Positions 33,377 to 42,696 of a DNA stretch of 64,000 nt are shown piece by piece; position 1 is the stretch's first letter, and every line of letters begins with the position of its first letter. Origin of the DNA: Hyphomicrobiales bacterium. GTDB taxonomy: Bacteria; Pseudomonadota; Alphaproteobacteria; Rhizobiales; Beijerinckiaceae. The DNA lies in assembly GCA_003963405.1 (NCBI GenBank), contig RXIY01000028.1, forward strand, positions 34,462 through 98,461. The letters are read 5' to 3'. Made by a program: the position numbers and the translations under genes. Below the pieces are notes generated by a model that worked only from the letters and a program-made list of their open reading frames with translations, was not told where the DNA came from and searched no databases.

Positions 33377-36220
33377 ATGAATGATATATCACCCCGGCTC
33401 GAAGGGGCCAAGCGCCTTTCCGAGGTTACCGCCGACGTCGCCTTCACCATCGTGCACAGCATGGCGGGCGATATAACTAAGGCGTTCAAGCTCAACGCAA
33501 GTTGCAAGCTAACGGCGATTGCCGCGACGCCACTCTCTAAAGGGACAGCGCACCGCACAGTGCTTAAAGGCACGGCCAATAAGATGGCTAGCGAGCTTGC
33601 AACGTGGCTTACGAGCATTTCGCCAAGGCAGGCTATCATCCCGGCTCCGCCTCCTACCGCCAAAGATATATGGCCGCTCACTACGCTGAACGAGGCCGAA
33701 GGCGACAAGGACGTAGTTGCAAGGTCACCGCGCTATTTTCGTCCAGCTAACGGACCGGCGCTTCTGGCGATCGATTTCGACTTCAAAACCTATCCTCCGC
33801 ACATACAAGACAAACTGCGTGAAGTCGGAAATATCAGTAAGGCTCTGGCTTCTGTCTTCCCCCTATTTGGCGATGCTGCATGCGTCAGCCGCCCGTCGAC
33901 TTCGACTGGGATACGGATAGTCGAAACCGGGGAGGTATCGGAGAACACCGGCGCGCACTGGTATTTCTTCGCTCTAGACGGGCAGGACGCCTCCGAATTC
34001 ATAAAACGCTGTGCCGCCCATCTGGCCCTCGCTGGTTGGATCTGGGGTGAAGTCTCGGAAGCCGGCTTGGTGCTCTATAGGGGCTTATTCGACCTCGCGG
34101 CTTCCTCGGACCCTTCTCGCCTTTTTTACGAAGCAGACCCCAAGCTAGACGGACGCGGACTGGAGCGTGTGAAAGGAGCGCGCGATGCAAAGATCAAAGA
34201 AGGCGGCTTTCTTGATACGCGCGCCTTGCCGCCACTCACGGAAGAGCAAACGGCAAAGCTAGAGGAGATTAAGAAGCAGATCGCTCGCGACCTGGAGCGC
34301 GAATGCAGGAAAAAACGCGCTGCTTGGGAACAGAAACGCATTGCCGAGCTCATTCGTCGCGGCAAGTCGCCCGAGGCTGCCCGCAAGGCCGTGACGGGCG
34401 TTGTGGAGCGGCACACGCTGAGCGGCGACTTCGATATAAAGCTAGACAACGGCGACTATGTCGGCGTCAGCGAGATTTTGGAAAACCCGGAGGCGTTCCA
34501 TCGGCAGACTTGCGCCGACCCCCTGGAGCCCGATTACCGCGGCGGCCGAAATATCGCAGTGATCTTTTCCGACGCGCCTCCGTTCCGAATCCACAGCCTG
34601 GCGCACGGTGGAATCGATTACCGGCTAGAAAAGACGCCCGAAGAATGGTTTGAGCCCGCACCCGAGGAAAACACGCCCCGCCCGCTGGCTTCTAAGGAAA
34701 ACGTCACGCCCGACGATTTCCCCGAGCCTTGGGATATTTTTGGTCACGATGACCTTGCGGGGCTCGCTTCCGTTCCGTCTTCGGCCCTTCCCCTTATCGT
34801 CCACAGATGGGCGCTGAGCGAGTCGCGTCGGAAAGGCACATCCTTGATGTTTCCGGCCATGTCCGCCCTAACGGTCATTGCGGCCGCGATCGGTAATTCG
34901 GTCCGCATCCAGCCCCGTGAATTCGACGAGAGGTGGACGGAGCCGGCGGCGCTCTGGACGGTGCTAGTCGCCAGCCCCGGACGTAGAAAGTCCCCGACGA
35001 TGAGCGCGGCGATCGATCCATTGCGGGCCCTCGATGGAGAGCGGGGGGAAGCCGATGAGGCAAGGCATGCTCGGTGGGCGGCCTTACCCAAACCAAGAAA
35101 GGGGGCGCCAGACCATCGTGGCCCCGAGCCCCGCATTCGCCGGTTTGTGGTCGATGATGCAACTCTCGAAAAGCAAGTTCGCATTCACCGGGACAATCCG
35201 CGCGGACTCCTGAGGACGCCAGATGAGCTTACCGCGCTCCTCGGGTCGCTCGGAGCCTATAAGAAAAGTGGCGATGGCGACCGCGGCCAGATGCTCAGCA
35301 TGTTCGACGGGAAGCCTGTTACCGTCGACCGAGTAACCACCGGGACAGTTCGCGCAGAGTGCGCCTTGATGAGCGTCCTAGCTGGCACCCAGCCCGCCAA
35401 AATCGAAAAGCTTACGCGTGACTTGGGCGATGATGGGTTCCTACAACGATTTCTTTTCATTCTGGATGATGGTGAAGAACGCCGTGAGTCTGACGAAGCG
35501 CCGGACGCCGGCGCGGCAGCGGAATATGAAGAAGCCGTTCGCTATTTTGCTTGTGCCGAGCATGGCCGCGAAGCCGTCGTCCGAATGACTAATAGCGGGC
35601 ACCAAATTCTGCGGGAGGCAGAGGCTGGCACCCGCAAGCTTTTAAACCTTCCGGGGGCGTCGGACGCCCTCAAAGGCCATCTCGAAAAATACGGCAAGAT
35701 CCTTCCCCGCCTTACCCTGGTCTTTCACGCGCTGGCCCAATTCGAGCTATTCGGATCCCTTGATGTTTCGCAGCCCGTCTTGGATGACGCTGTAAGGCAG
35801 GCCGTCGAATTCTCCCGTTATCTGTTGCGCCACAGCCTGGCGTTCTATGCTCGCTTTTATGGCCACAGCCCGGCAGCGAGCGAAGCACGGATGCTGGCCG
35901 GTTTCGTTCTGACGAAGCCGGAGAGGCAGATATTCACTGTGCGCGATCTTAGCGACGCCCGGAAAGAGCTCAGGGGCGACGGGCGGAAAACGCTCTATGC
36001 CGCGATGCGTGAACTCGAAGACGCCGGTTGGTGCCGCGTCAACGAATGGAAGCCAGACGGTCCGGCTTCGTGGCGAACAAACCCCAGAGTGCACAGTCGG
36101 TTTGTAGATCACGCCCAGCGGGAGAGCGAAAAGCGGGCGCGCCAGCGCGAGGCAATCAATGCGGCGGCCGCCCAGCGGGACGCCATTTTTGGCGCTGGAC
36201 CTGAAGGAAACAAGAAATGA
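33377..36220 (+). CDS. DUF3987-like replicative primase/helicase
   Basis: The 947-residue protein appears to have two parts. The N-terminal part has LLAIDFDFKTYP near residue 134 (DxD as in archaeo-eukaryotic primases) and CVSRPSTSTGIRI. The C-terminal part (about 470-830), with MFPAMSALTVIAAAIGNSVRI, ALWTVLVASPGRRKSPT (a P-loop-like region, not canonical) and LLRTPDELTALLGSL, resembles DUF3987 ATPases. Such proteins replicate satellites and small integrative elements. The ATG at 33377 has GGAG upstream. Three 16-bp repeats follow immediately, as expected for a cognate origin. Confidence 0.65.
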   Translation: MNDISPRLEGAKRLSEVTADVAFTIVHSMAGDITKAFKLNASCKLTAIAATPLSKGTAHRTVLKGTANKMASELATWLTSISPRQAIIPAPPPTAKDIWPLTTLNEAEGDKDVVARSPRYFRPANGPALLAIDFDFKTYPPHIQDKLREVGNISKALASVFPLFGDAACVSRPSTSTGIRIVETGEVSENTGAHWYFFALDGQDASEFIKRCAAHLALAGWIWGEVSEAGLVLYRGLFDLAASSDPSRLFYEADPKLDGRGLERVKGARDAKIKEGGFLDTRALPPLTEEQTAKLEEIKKQIARDLERECRKKRAAWEQKRIAELIRRGKSPEAARKAVTGVVERHTLSGDFDIKLDNGDYVGVSEILENPEAFHRQTCADPLEPDYRGGRNIAVIFSDAPPFRIHSLAHGGIDYRLEKTPEEWFEPAPEENTPRPLASKENVTPDDFPEPWDIFGHDDLAGLASVPSSALPLIVHRWALSESRRKGTSLMFPAMSALTVIAAAIGNSVRIQPREFDERWTEPAALWTVLVASPGRRKSPTMSAAIDPLRALDGERGEADEARHARWAALPKPRKGAPDHRGPEPRIRRFVVDDATLEKQVRIHRDNPRGLLRTPDELTALLGSLGAYKKSGDGDRGQMLSMFDGKPVTVDRVTTGTVRAECALMSVLAGTQPAKIEKLTRDLGDDGFLQRFLFILDDGEERRESDEAPDAGAAAEYEEAVRYFACAEHGREAVVRMTNSGHQILREAEAGTRKLLNLPGASDALKGHLEKYGKILPRLTLVFHALAQFELFGSLDVSQPVLDDAVRQAVEFSRYLLRHSLAFYARFYGHSPAASEARMLAGFVLTKPERQIFTVRDLSDARKELRGDGRKTLYAAMRELEDAGWCRVNEWKPDGPASWRTNPRVHSRFVDHAQRESEKRARQREAINAAAAQRDAIFGAGPEGNKK

Positions 36221-36247
36221 CGCTAAAATCCCGGTTGCTTCTCCCTC

Positions 36248-36405
36248 AAGCCGCATTTGCCGCAAAAGCGGTTTTTGGCCCCATAGAGCGCGGCAAATGC
36301 GGCTTGTGTGTGCGAGAACCAGATACATTTTTCTCTCTATCTATTTTATTTACTCCCGCAATTTCACTTTCACATCATAACGCGCGCGTAAGCCGCATTT
36401 GCCGC
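36248..36405. repeat. three 16-bp iteron-like repeats (candidate origin)
   Basis: AAGCCGCATTTGCCGC occurs perfectly at 36248-36263, inverted at 36290-36305, and direct again at 36390-36405. The spacer between the second and third copies is unusually AT-rich. The array directly follows the primase/helicase gene, so it is a candidate replication origin of the element. Confidence 0.7.
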
Positions 36406-36440
36406 ATGCCCGACACCACCGGCATAGGGGCCGATAGTTC

Positions 36441-37034
36441 ATGCGTGATGTCCCGGGACGCCCGCCGATGAAAAGACGTCGACAACCACCCGCCCTTGAA
36501 CGCTGGCGAAAGAGTCCGGAATGGCGGGCGATAGCGCGGGCGTCCCTTCGGAGATTGCGGGCCGGACCTAAATGCGGCGCTAAGGCCCGGTCGACGGGCT
36601 GCCCCTGCCAAAACCCTGCGATGGAAAACGGCCGCTGCTATCGGCATGGCGGACGCACGCCTAAAGGCGACGCGTGGCACAAAGCTACCCTCCCGATTGA
36701 AAGCGAGCGTTTTCACGGGAAGGTGGCCGACTTGCAGCGGCGCAAGGCAAAGCAGGACCGCCGGCGCGAGGCAATGATGCCCGAGGAGCGCGAGCGCCAT
36801 CGCGAGTGGCATAAGGCGCGCACCCCTGGTCCGAAGACGGCCCGCCAAGCCGCCCGCGAGGAGCGCCGGCGCGCCAAGGAAGCCAGAGACCTGCTTGCGC
36901 AGCCGAGGCCCGAGCCGCCGCCCGATCGCGAAGAGCATGCGCTGGAGGCGCTGATTGACGCGCTGAAGCGCCAACAAGCGGCGCTCGAAGCGCAGGAGCG
37001 CGAACGTCTGGCAATTGAGGAGCTGTTCAGTTGA
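36441..37034 (+). CDS. HGG zinc-ribbon protein of mobile elements
   Basis: The 197-residue basic protein has a Cys/His cluster CGAKARSTGCPCQNPAMENG, then RCYRHGGRTPKGDAWH (about 50-80), the HGG(R/K)TP motif common in alphaproteobacterial phage and island genes. A long charged helix and Pro-rich linker follow. Its exact role is not known; similar proteins are often next to terminase genes. The start may also be the ATG at 36468. The stop overlaps the next start. Confidence 0.6.
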   Translation: MRDVPGRPPMKRRRQPPALERWRKSPEWRAIARASLRRLRAGPKCGAKARSTGCPCQNPAMENGRCYRHGGRTPKGDAWHKATLPIESERFHGKVADLQRRKAKQDRRREAMMPEERERHREWHKARTPGPKTARQAAREERRRAKEARDLLAQPRPEPPPDREEHALEALIDALKRQQAALEAQERERLAIEELFS

Positions 37035-37429
37035 GCGACAGAGACGACTACGAAGAACGTCCGGCCGAGGACCCGGACGAACTGCGACGGGAGATCCGGG
37101 AGCGAGGCGCGCGCGTGGCTTACGAGGCCCTTGTTGGGGTCTGCCTCGATCCGAAAGCGCCGGCCCCGGCAAAGGCGACCGCAGGCACAACCATTCTGCG
37201 CGTGGGCGGGTATCTCGAAAAGGTCGACGACCGCAAAGACGAGGGCCTCCAGGTGGACGAAGCCAGATTGGCGGCGACGCTCGAGGAGTTAAAGCGCAGA
37301 GCCGCCGCCTTGGATCGAGCGCAGGAGACGGCGCGGGCGGCAGGCGCTCAAACTCCTGCCGGGCCGCTAGAACCAACACGGCCGGCCCGCAAGGGCAAAG
37401 GAAAGCCGGGCGGTGGACTATTCGACTGA
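37031..37429 (+). CDS. small terminase-subunit-like protein
   Basis: The 132-residue product, starting at a TTG that overlaps the previous stop (TTGA), has REIRERGARVAYEALVGVCL, then DPKAPAPAKATAGTTILRVGGYLEK. This resembles the helical DNA-binding start of phage small terminase or similar scaffold proteins. The match is by pattern only. Translational coupling with the HGG gene suggests joint action. No large terminase follows. Confidence 0.45.
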   Translation: MSDRDDYEERPAEDPDELRREIRERGARVAYEALVGVCLDPKAPAPAKATAGTTILRVGGYLEKVDDRKDEGLQVDEARLAATLEELKRRAAALDRAQETARAAGAQTPAGPLEPTRPARKGKGKPGGGLFD

Positions 37430-37980
37430 TACACCTGCCGCTCTGTGGTTTTCCGGCCCTAGCGGCGACCCCCGGCATTGTGCAACGATATTGCGGGGCT
37501 GGCGTGGCGGGCGGCTTGTTCCGGTGCAAGGACGAGCCGCCCTTTCCTGCGAAAACCCCGGCGGCTCGCCGTGGTCTTGCACCCGTGGCGGGCCACCTTT
37601 CACCTCAAGCCTTCAAGGCGAGCCCTTGCCTGCTTGGTCGCTCGGGCTACTTCAATTTTTAGGACCTAGGCGACCTTCCGCGCCTGATCCCCGCCGCTGG
37701 CCCGACAACCTCCTCCTCCTTTGCAGGGGCCAGCGGCCGCACCACGCGCCTCGCCGCGGCCCTACTTGCCGCCGTTGTCGGCCTATGAGGCAGTTCAGGA
37801 CGCGTTTCCACCCGCGCCCTCGAAAGCCGCCGGCGCGCGACTCCAATCCACGGGCCGGCGGCCCCGCCGCCGTAACTTTTCGTATCGAGGAGGAGACGGC
37901 GGGGCGGCTCGTCGCGATCAGGAACCCGTGGCGGGCCGCCTTTGGCCTACAGAGCGTCCTCTCTGCCGGTCCGAGGCCTA
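37430..37980. other. 551-bp gene-free region
   Basis: No supported coding frame was found. A short stretch ACCCGTGGCGGGCC occurs twice (about 37581 and 37924). If the preceding gene encodes a terminase subunit, this would be a natural place for a packaging site, but nothing in the sequence proves it. Confidence 0.4.
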
Positions 37981-38583
37981 TCAGGCGGCCGGGGTCACGT
38001 CGTTCAGCAGGCGATAGACTGAGGCGCGTCCAACGCCCAGCGCCTTGGCGATCTCCGTAGCGCCCTTGCCTTCGGCCTTCAGCTTGCGGAGCGCGTCCAC
38101 GTCGATCGACGGCTTCCGGCCCTTGTAGACCCCGGCTGACTTCGCCTTCGCAATGCCCTCAAGCTGCCGCTCGCGGCGGATTGCCGATTCAAACTCCGCG
38201 AACACGCCGAGCATTTGCAGGAAGGCCCGACCGGCGGCGCTTGCCGTGTCGACGGGCTGCTCAGTCGCGCGGAGCGCCACGCCCTTTTCCTCGAGCGAGC
38301 GCACGAGCGCGGCAAGGTCCGCGATTGAGCGGGCCAGCCGGTCAATTCGCGTGACAACGATCGTATCGCCGGGGCGGGCGAAAGAGATCAGCGTCTCCAA
38401 CTCCGTGCGCCCCTTCGTGGATGTGCCCGATTTCTTCTCCGTGCGGATAACCGCGCACCCAGCGGCCGCAAGAGCGGCTTCCTGAATGGCTGTGTCCTGA
38501 TCATCGGTGCTCACGCGGGCATAGCCGAGCAATTGGCCGGCGGCCGGCGGCTTGCTGTGCCTGATTGTGACTTTCGTATTCAT
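37981..38583 (-). CDS. serine recombinase (resolvase/invertase)
   Basis: The 200-residue product has GYARVSTDDQD (catalytic Ser25), VTRIDRLARSIADL, and FAEFESAIRRERQLEGIAKAK, the resolvase catalytic domain. A C-terminal Hin-type HTH (KGATEIAKALGVGRASVYRLL) follows. It should act on sites of its own. It is the only minus-strand gene in the left half of the element and faces a 740-bp region that contains several short repeats. The ATG at 38583 is family-consistent. Confidence 0.92.
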   Translation of the reverse strand: MNTKVTIRHSKPPAAGQLLGYARVSTDDQDTAIQEAALAAAGCAVIRTEKKSGTSTKGRTELETLISFARPGDTIVVTRIDRLARSIADLAALVRSLEEKGVALRATEQPVDTASAAGRAFLQMLGVFAEFESAIRRERQLEGIAKAKSAGVYKGRKPSIDVDALRKLKAEGKGATEIAKALGVGRASVYRLLNDVTPAA

Positions 38584-38659
38584 CGGCGTTCTCAAATGTC
38601 TTATTAGGCTCCAGACCATCCTTTCATACCGTCTCATAAATCCGAAAACAACTTAAATA

Positions 38660-38676
38660 AGACGCAAAAAGCGTCT
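38660..38676. repeat. inverted repeat upstream of the serine recombinase
   Basis: AGACGC and GCGTCT flank AAAAA. Further GTCT/AGAC elements lie at about 38629, 38684 and 38708. This may be an operator or res-like site of the recombinase. Confidence 0.45.
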
Positions 38677-39103
38677 CACCCGCACGTCTTGCAGGCGTAT
38701 ACCGAAAAAAGACGCGTCGGGCCGATAGGAAAAACCAATCAATCTGCCATGGGTAAGCTCGCACGGCTCAAAATCGAGTCCAGCGCAATGCGCCAGCGCA
38801 CTGACAAAGATTCCGCCCGGCAATTACGCGTCCGCCTTCCGCTGCGCCCACCCTCGCGGCGGGCGGAAGTCGCCGAAGCTCCCAGAGCCTCCGGCGGCTT
38901 CTCGCCGCTACCGCCCGCCGCTCTATCTTCGGAACGACGGTCGAGGCGCGTGTGGCAACCTCTCTCGGCCGCCGGGCGCCTCGCTTTCGCCATGGGGCGG
39001 GCCGCCCCACCCATCGACAGCGGTCGGAGCCTGCGCGGGCAAGAAAAAGCCCGCCTGCGGGCGGGCAGTTTCTAGCGCTAAGCTTCTTTGAGGCCGGACT
39101 CGC

Positions 39104-39228
39104 GCGTGAGCGGCCCGTCGTCACAAACGGACCTCTCGCACACCTCGCGAAGAGGGCTTCGCGCGGCGTGTTGCACTGTTGCACACAGGCTGCTCACAAG
39201 CGAATCGCGCCCGACGGGCCGCTCACGC
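39104..39228. repeat. 17-bp inverted repeats flanking 91 bp
   Basis: GCGTGAGCGGCCCGTCG (39104-39120) and its perfect inverse (39212-39228) enclose a segment that also has two close GTTGCAC copies. No gene is supported in the surrounding 38584-39323 region. Confidence 0.7.
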
Positions 39229-39323
39229 CCGGCCCCGGAGCAGCGGCGAGATTTTTCGCCTTACGGGTGGTGACGCTGTGACGGAGATTACCAACTCGCT
39301 GGATCGGCGCCCGGCGCTATCTA

Positions 39324-39518
39324 ATGCGCATGTATAAAGATCAAACCCGAGAACAATACGCAGCCAAGCGCGCTTATGTAGCGCGTGGCAAAGGTATCAA
39401 ATCAGGCACCGTCATCGGCCTCTTTGAGAGAGACGGCAAGACAGTTCGCCCTGACGTAAGGATCCTAATCGACGAGGCGCTCGCCAAACAGCGTCTGGCA
39501 CCGGAGCCTGAGAACTGA
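39324..39518 (+). CDS. small unknown element protein
   Basis: The 64-residue basic product has GKGIKSGTVIGLFERDGKTVRPDVRILIDE near the middle, a plausible folded segment. No family is recognised and the ribosome site is weak. The start may be the second ATG, two codons in. Confidence 0.45.
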   Translation: MRMYKDQTREQYAAKRAYVARGKGIKSGTVIGLFERDGKTVRPDVRILIDEALAKQRLAPEPEN

Positions 39519-39942
39519 CGACCGAATGCCAAAGGCCGAGGCGCGGAAGCTCGAAACCGCCTCGGTGCGTACAGTCTCGCAAAAAGAAGGCGGCTATTCC
39601 GAGGTCCGGAAGGGGGGCGGCCCGCCGGAGAGCTAAGCCAACGAGCCGCCGCTGGGCGCAATCACGCTACGCAGCGCCCGGCAACACAAGCTTCGTCGGG
39701 AAACTAGGCAGAAACGGCCCGCCATTGGCTCATAATCATGGCGAGCCGCCCCCAGCCGCGCCCGGGGCATGAGCGCCCGCCCAGACAACTGCATCGCATG
39801 GCGGAAGCGCCCGTAACATGTGCGAGCGCATCGACAGCGTTTGCCGCTCCGCACGCGCCATTGCTCGGACGCTGGCAGCACTGGAAATCGCACGTGGACA
39901 ACTACGTAGAAATACGGGGCGAGCGGAAGGAGACTCTGCGCG

Positions 39943-40143
39943 ATGGCGGAAGGTGACGCGCCGGACGCGGCGAATCCAACGCAAGAGGAGTTCGTTATCC
40001 AAGAGAGGCTGGGGCGGGAACTGCGTCGCTCGTTCGAGGCAATGGTTGAGGAGCCGCTGCCAGAGAGGATGGCGACATTGCTTATTCAGGTGGCTCTCGC
40101 CCACGCCCTAAAGCTTGGATACGGGGAAGAAGTAGACCGGTAA
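39943..40143 (+). CDS. NepR-like small protein
   Basis: The 66-residue product has RLGRELRRSFEAMVEEPLPERMATLLIQ (about 22-49). This fits the core pattern of NepR anti-sigma factors of the alphaproteobacterial general stress response, in which an (I/L)GR-x-LR helix is followed by EP-(V/L)-P-(D/E)-R and a second helix. NepR holds EcfG until PhyR binds NepR. No phyR or ecfG is adjacent. A GGAG site precedes the ATG. The match is by eye only; a chance likeness in a short helical protein is possible. Confidence 0.45.
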   Translation: MAEGDAPDAANPTQEEFVIQERLGRELRRSFEAMVEEPLPERMATLLIQVALAHALKLGYGEEVDR

Positions 40144-41243
40144 GGCCCGGTAACAAGAATACTGCCGGCGGGCTTAGCCTGTCGGGGGCGGCCCACCCCG
40201 CTCGGGGGCGCGAAATGGGCCGTCTTGGCGCTGGGGCTCGCGCCGCGCTCACCTTAGCCGGTCTATGTTTCGGCTCGTCTCTGGCCCGTTACGGAAGAAT
40301 CAGCCTCAGAAAGCTCGCTGCGATGAAATGGGAGTATTACGGCCAAACAGCGTGCTCCCGGCGAGAGCATGCGCGCGGTGGCGCGGCGGGTAGTAGGGTG
40401 TTCCGAATATTTGAATATGCAGGCCAGCTCCAAGCGATCTAAGCGAGCGTCTTTCGAGTTGCGCCGCTTGCGCAGGTTCGCGCGCATATTGGAGGAGGCC
40501 CTCCAGGCTGCTTGGATTTCCATCTCTGGGGTAATCTCGGGTTCGATAATGAGGCCATTTTTCAAAATCACTCCGAATTGTGAAGGCGCACATAGCGAGC
40601 TTCAACATCGCGCTAAGTGCCTGTCAACGCTAGCCTTTTGTCTGTTTTGTTGGCCTACAAAACCTACGCAAAGCTCGCGTGATTTCAAAGTCCGAGCCGC
40701 TCTGTCTGGCGGGCGTCGGTCGCCCGGGCCGACAAAGGTTGATGTGCGTTCAGCCGAATCGCGCAGCCGTTTCGCCGCGACCGCGTGAGAGCCGCGCCCT
40801 TGCCGCCCCTTGGCGCGTCGATCGACCCCGCCCGACGCGCCACGTGGCGCTCTTCGCACTTCAAACCCTGCCGCCGCCCTCGAGCGCTGGCACGGCCCGC
40901 GCCTCCAGCCCGACCCCCGCCCGATAGCCGGAACGCGCGCCGCGAAGGCTTCGGCTGTGCCCGTAGAAATTTGCGGTCGCTGGAACTTTTGGAGTTGGAC
41001 CCACGGCGATCATCGCGGGCACCGAGGCCTGGCGGCCCAGAGAAGGCGAGCCGGCGCACTACTGCCTTGGTCTGGATCGCCTACGGCTCGCGCGGATGGG
41101 CGGCTTGGGATAGCCATTATCGAGCAACACGGGGGAAAACTCCGCCCCAAAATATACGGGGCGGCTGGTGGTTCCCCTCGATGGTTCCGCCGCCATTCCA
41201 CGAATGGTCGAATGAATTTTCACGGCCAACAAAGGTTGACGAC
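40144..41243. other. 1.1-kb region without a confident gene
   Basis: Several frames are open because of the base composition. The best, 40263-40571 on the minus strand, has a plausible first half only. Nothing here is supported well enough to call. Confidence 0.4.
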
Positions 41244-41507
41244 ATGGACCACGCGTTTTTTCAGGTTCTGGACAACTGGTCGAGGCTTGAGAGCCGTGTT
41301 TTCGCGGCAAAGGCTGATTCCGAGGCTGACGCCCTGGCCCTGCAGCTATCTTCGATCGAAGACGGTATCCTCCGGCTGCGACCCGTGACTAAAGACGGCG
41401 CGCTGGCTCAGTTGCGGTTTATTGCCGGTCAAACTGAGAGAGCCGACGGCGATGGATTGCTCTCTGGCGCCCTCCGGCATGTGCTCCAAACGCTGAGCGA
41501 GTCATAA
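41244..41507 (+). CDS. small unknown element protein
   Basis: The 87-residue product begins MDHAFFQVLDNWSRLESRVF and is acidic and helical. AAAGG precedes the ATG. No family is recognised. I reject the much longer in-frame extension upstream, which has a low-complexity composition. Confidence 0.5.
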   Translation: MDHAFFQVLDNWSRLESRVFAAKADSEADALALQLSSIEDGILRLRPVTKDGALAQLRFIAGQTERADGDGLLSGALRHVLQTLSES

Positions 41508-41670
41508 GAAGGCAGGGTCTAAGAGTGCGCCTCCATCATGCGGGCGCTTTGAACCGCCTTCTCCTGTGCAAGGCGCGGCTAGACGCCGCCGCAGCGCGGG
41601 GGGTGGCGGTTTCCATCCCCTGGCCGCCCGGTATGAGCGATGCAGCTTGAGGATCACGGAGGAGGCATCC

Positions 41671-41898
41671 ATGGCAGGCAACTTATTCTCGTTGATGCTC
41701 ACCGGGAAACAAGCGCGTTTAGTTTATAGAGCGCTTGAGAGTTCCTCGGACAGCCTAAAGTATCGCGCGGCCAAAGAAGGAATTTTGCGTGATTATGCAG
41801 AAGAGCTACGTCGTGAAGCCGCGCAATTAGACGCTGTGGCTACTGAGTTGACCAAATGGGCCGAGGCAGTTGGTTTTAGACTTGACGAAGAGTCGTGA
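41671..41898 (+). CDS. small helical element protein
   Basis: The 75-residue product, MAGNLFSLMLTGKQARLVYR onward, is strongly helical with alternating charge and probably forms a coiled coil. A strong GGAGGAGG ribosome site supports it. Function unknown. Confidence 0.6.
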   Translation: MAGNLFSLMLTGKQARLVYRALESSSDSLKYRAAKEGILRDYAEELRREAAQLDAVATELTKWAEAVGFRLDEES

Positions 41899-41902
41899 GG
41901 CA

Positions 41903-42142
41903 ATGCGCCAACGCCATAGCCAGTTTGACAAGCGCGCTTCCATCATGCGGGCCGCCTGGAAGGAATGGCGCTACGCCCGCATGAAAGGCTGGCACGTGGG
42001 CGAAGACGACCCGTGGACGTGGGCGCGCTGTGTGCGCTTCGCCGCCGCGCAGGCCCGTGCCCGGCGCCCTTCGGGTTTCGCGGCCGTCGAGACGGCGATG
42101 GCCGCGCTGCTTTCTGAAGATGTTCAGCGCCAAGATCATTAG
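41903..42142 (+). CDS. small basic element protein
   Basis: The 79-residue product starts MRQRHSQFDKRASIMRAAWK. It is rich in Trp, Arg and Ala, with a GTGAGG ribosome site overlapping the end of the previous gene. Function unknown. Confidence 0.5.
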   Translation: MRQRHSQFDKRASIMRAAWKEWRYARMKGWHVGEDDPWTWARCVRFAAAQARARRPSGFAAVETAMAALLSEDVQRQDH

Positions 42143-42431
42143 CGCGACGTGGACCCCCGAATAGCGGCCGGCGCATTAAGCAAGGCCACTGTGTGAGGCC
42201 AATCACGCTGGCAAGCTGGGGAAGTCCACAAGTGTTTCGCACTCCCACGCGCTGGTAGCTTCCAATCGCCCGATCGGGCTAGCCCGATGGTCCTGTCACG
42301 GCCCGTCCACCCGGACGCGGGCGGGGGTTAGCTGGCGGCTCTCTCGATCTTTAAGGAGGCGCCAGCCTATCCCGCAAATATAGATCAACCCGGCCCCGCG
42401 CATGCGGGCCTGCACGCTCAGAGAAAGCGCC

Positions 42432-42641
42432 ATGGCGACTGGAACAGTGAAGTGGTTCAACGCACAGAAGGGCTTCGGCTTCATTCAACCTGACGAAGGC
42501 GGCGCTGACGTCTTCGTCCATATCAGTGCCGTTGAGCGCGCTGGCTTGCCGGGTTTGTATGAAGGCCAAAAGGTTAGCTACGAAATGGTGCAGGATCGGC
42601 GAAGCGGCAAAACCTCTGCGGATCAGCTAAAGGCCGCCTGA
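42432..42641 (+). CDS. cspA: cold-shock domain protein
   Basis: The 69-residue product is a complete cold-shock domain: [15 protein letters not shown] (RNP1 KGFGFI) and DVFVHIS (RNP2). It binds single-stranded RNA/DNA. It lies inside the mobile element, which is unusual cargo. The 290-bp gap upstream may hold a regulatory leader; I see no specific motif. It is followed by a strong terminator. Confidence 0.95.
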   Translation: MATGTVKWFNAQKGFGFIQPDEGGADVFVHISAVERAGLPGLYEGQKVSYEMVQDRRSGKTSADQLKAA

Positions 42642-42663
42642 CGAGGCGTGCTCGCGAAAACAG

Positions 42664-42696
42664 AACGCCCCGACGCCGGAGGCGTGGGGCGTTTTT
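42664..42696 (+). terminator. rho-independent terminator after csp
   Basis: The stem AACGCCCC/GGGGCGTT, with an inner ACGCC/GGCGT, is followed by TTTTT. Confidence 0.85.

Noticed and set aside
37581..37940. Repeated ACCCGTGGCGGGCC in the gene-free region.
   Set aside because: Only two imperfect copies with no further structure. I note it in the region entry but do not call it a site.
39818..39955. Small frame MCERIDSVCRSARAIARTLA just before the NepR-like gene.
   Set aside because: It runs on through the NepR-like gene in the wrong frame with poor composition.
40263..40571. Minus-strand frame MILKNGLIIEPEITPEMEIQ.
   Set aside because: The first half looks protein-like, but the second half has shadow composition and there is no ribosome site.
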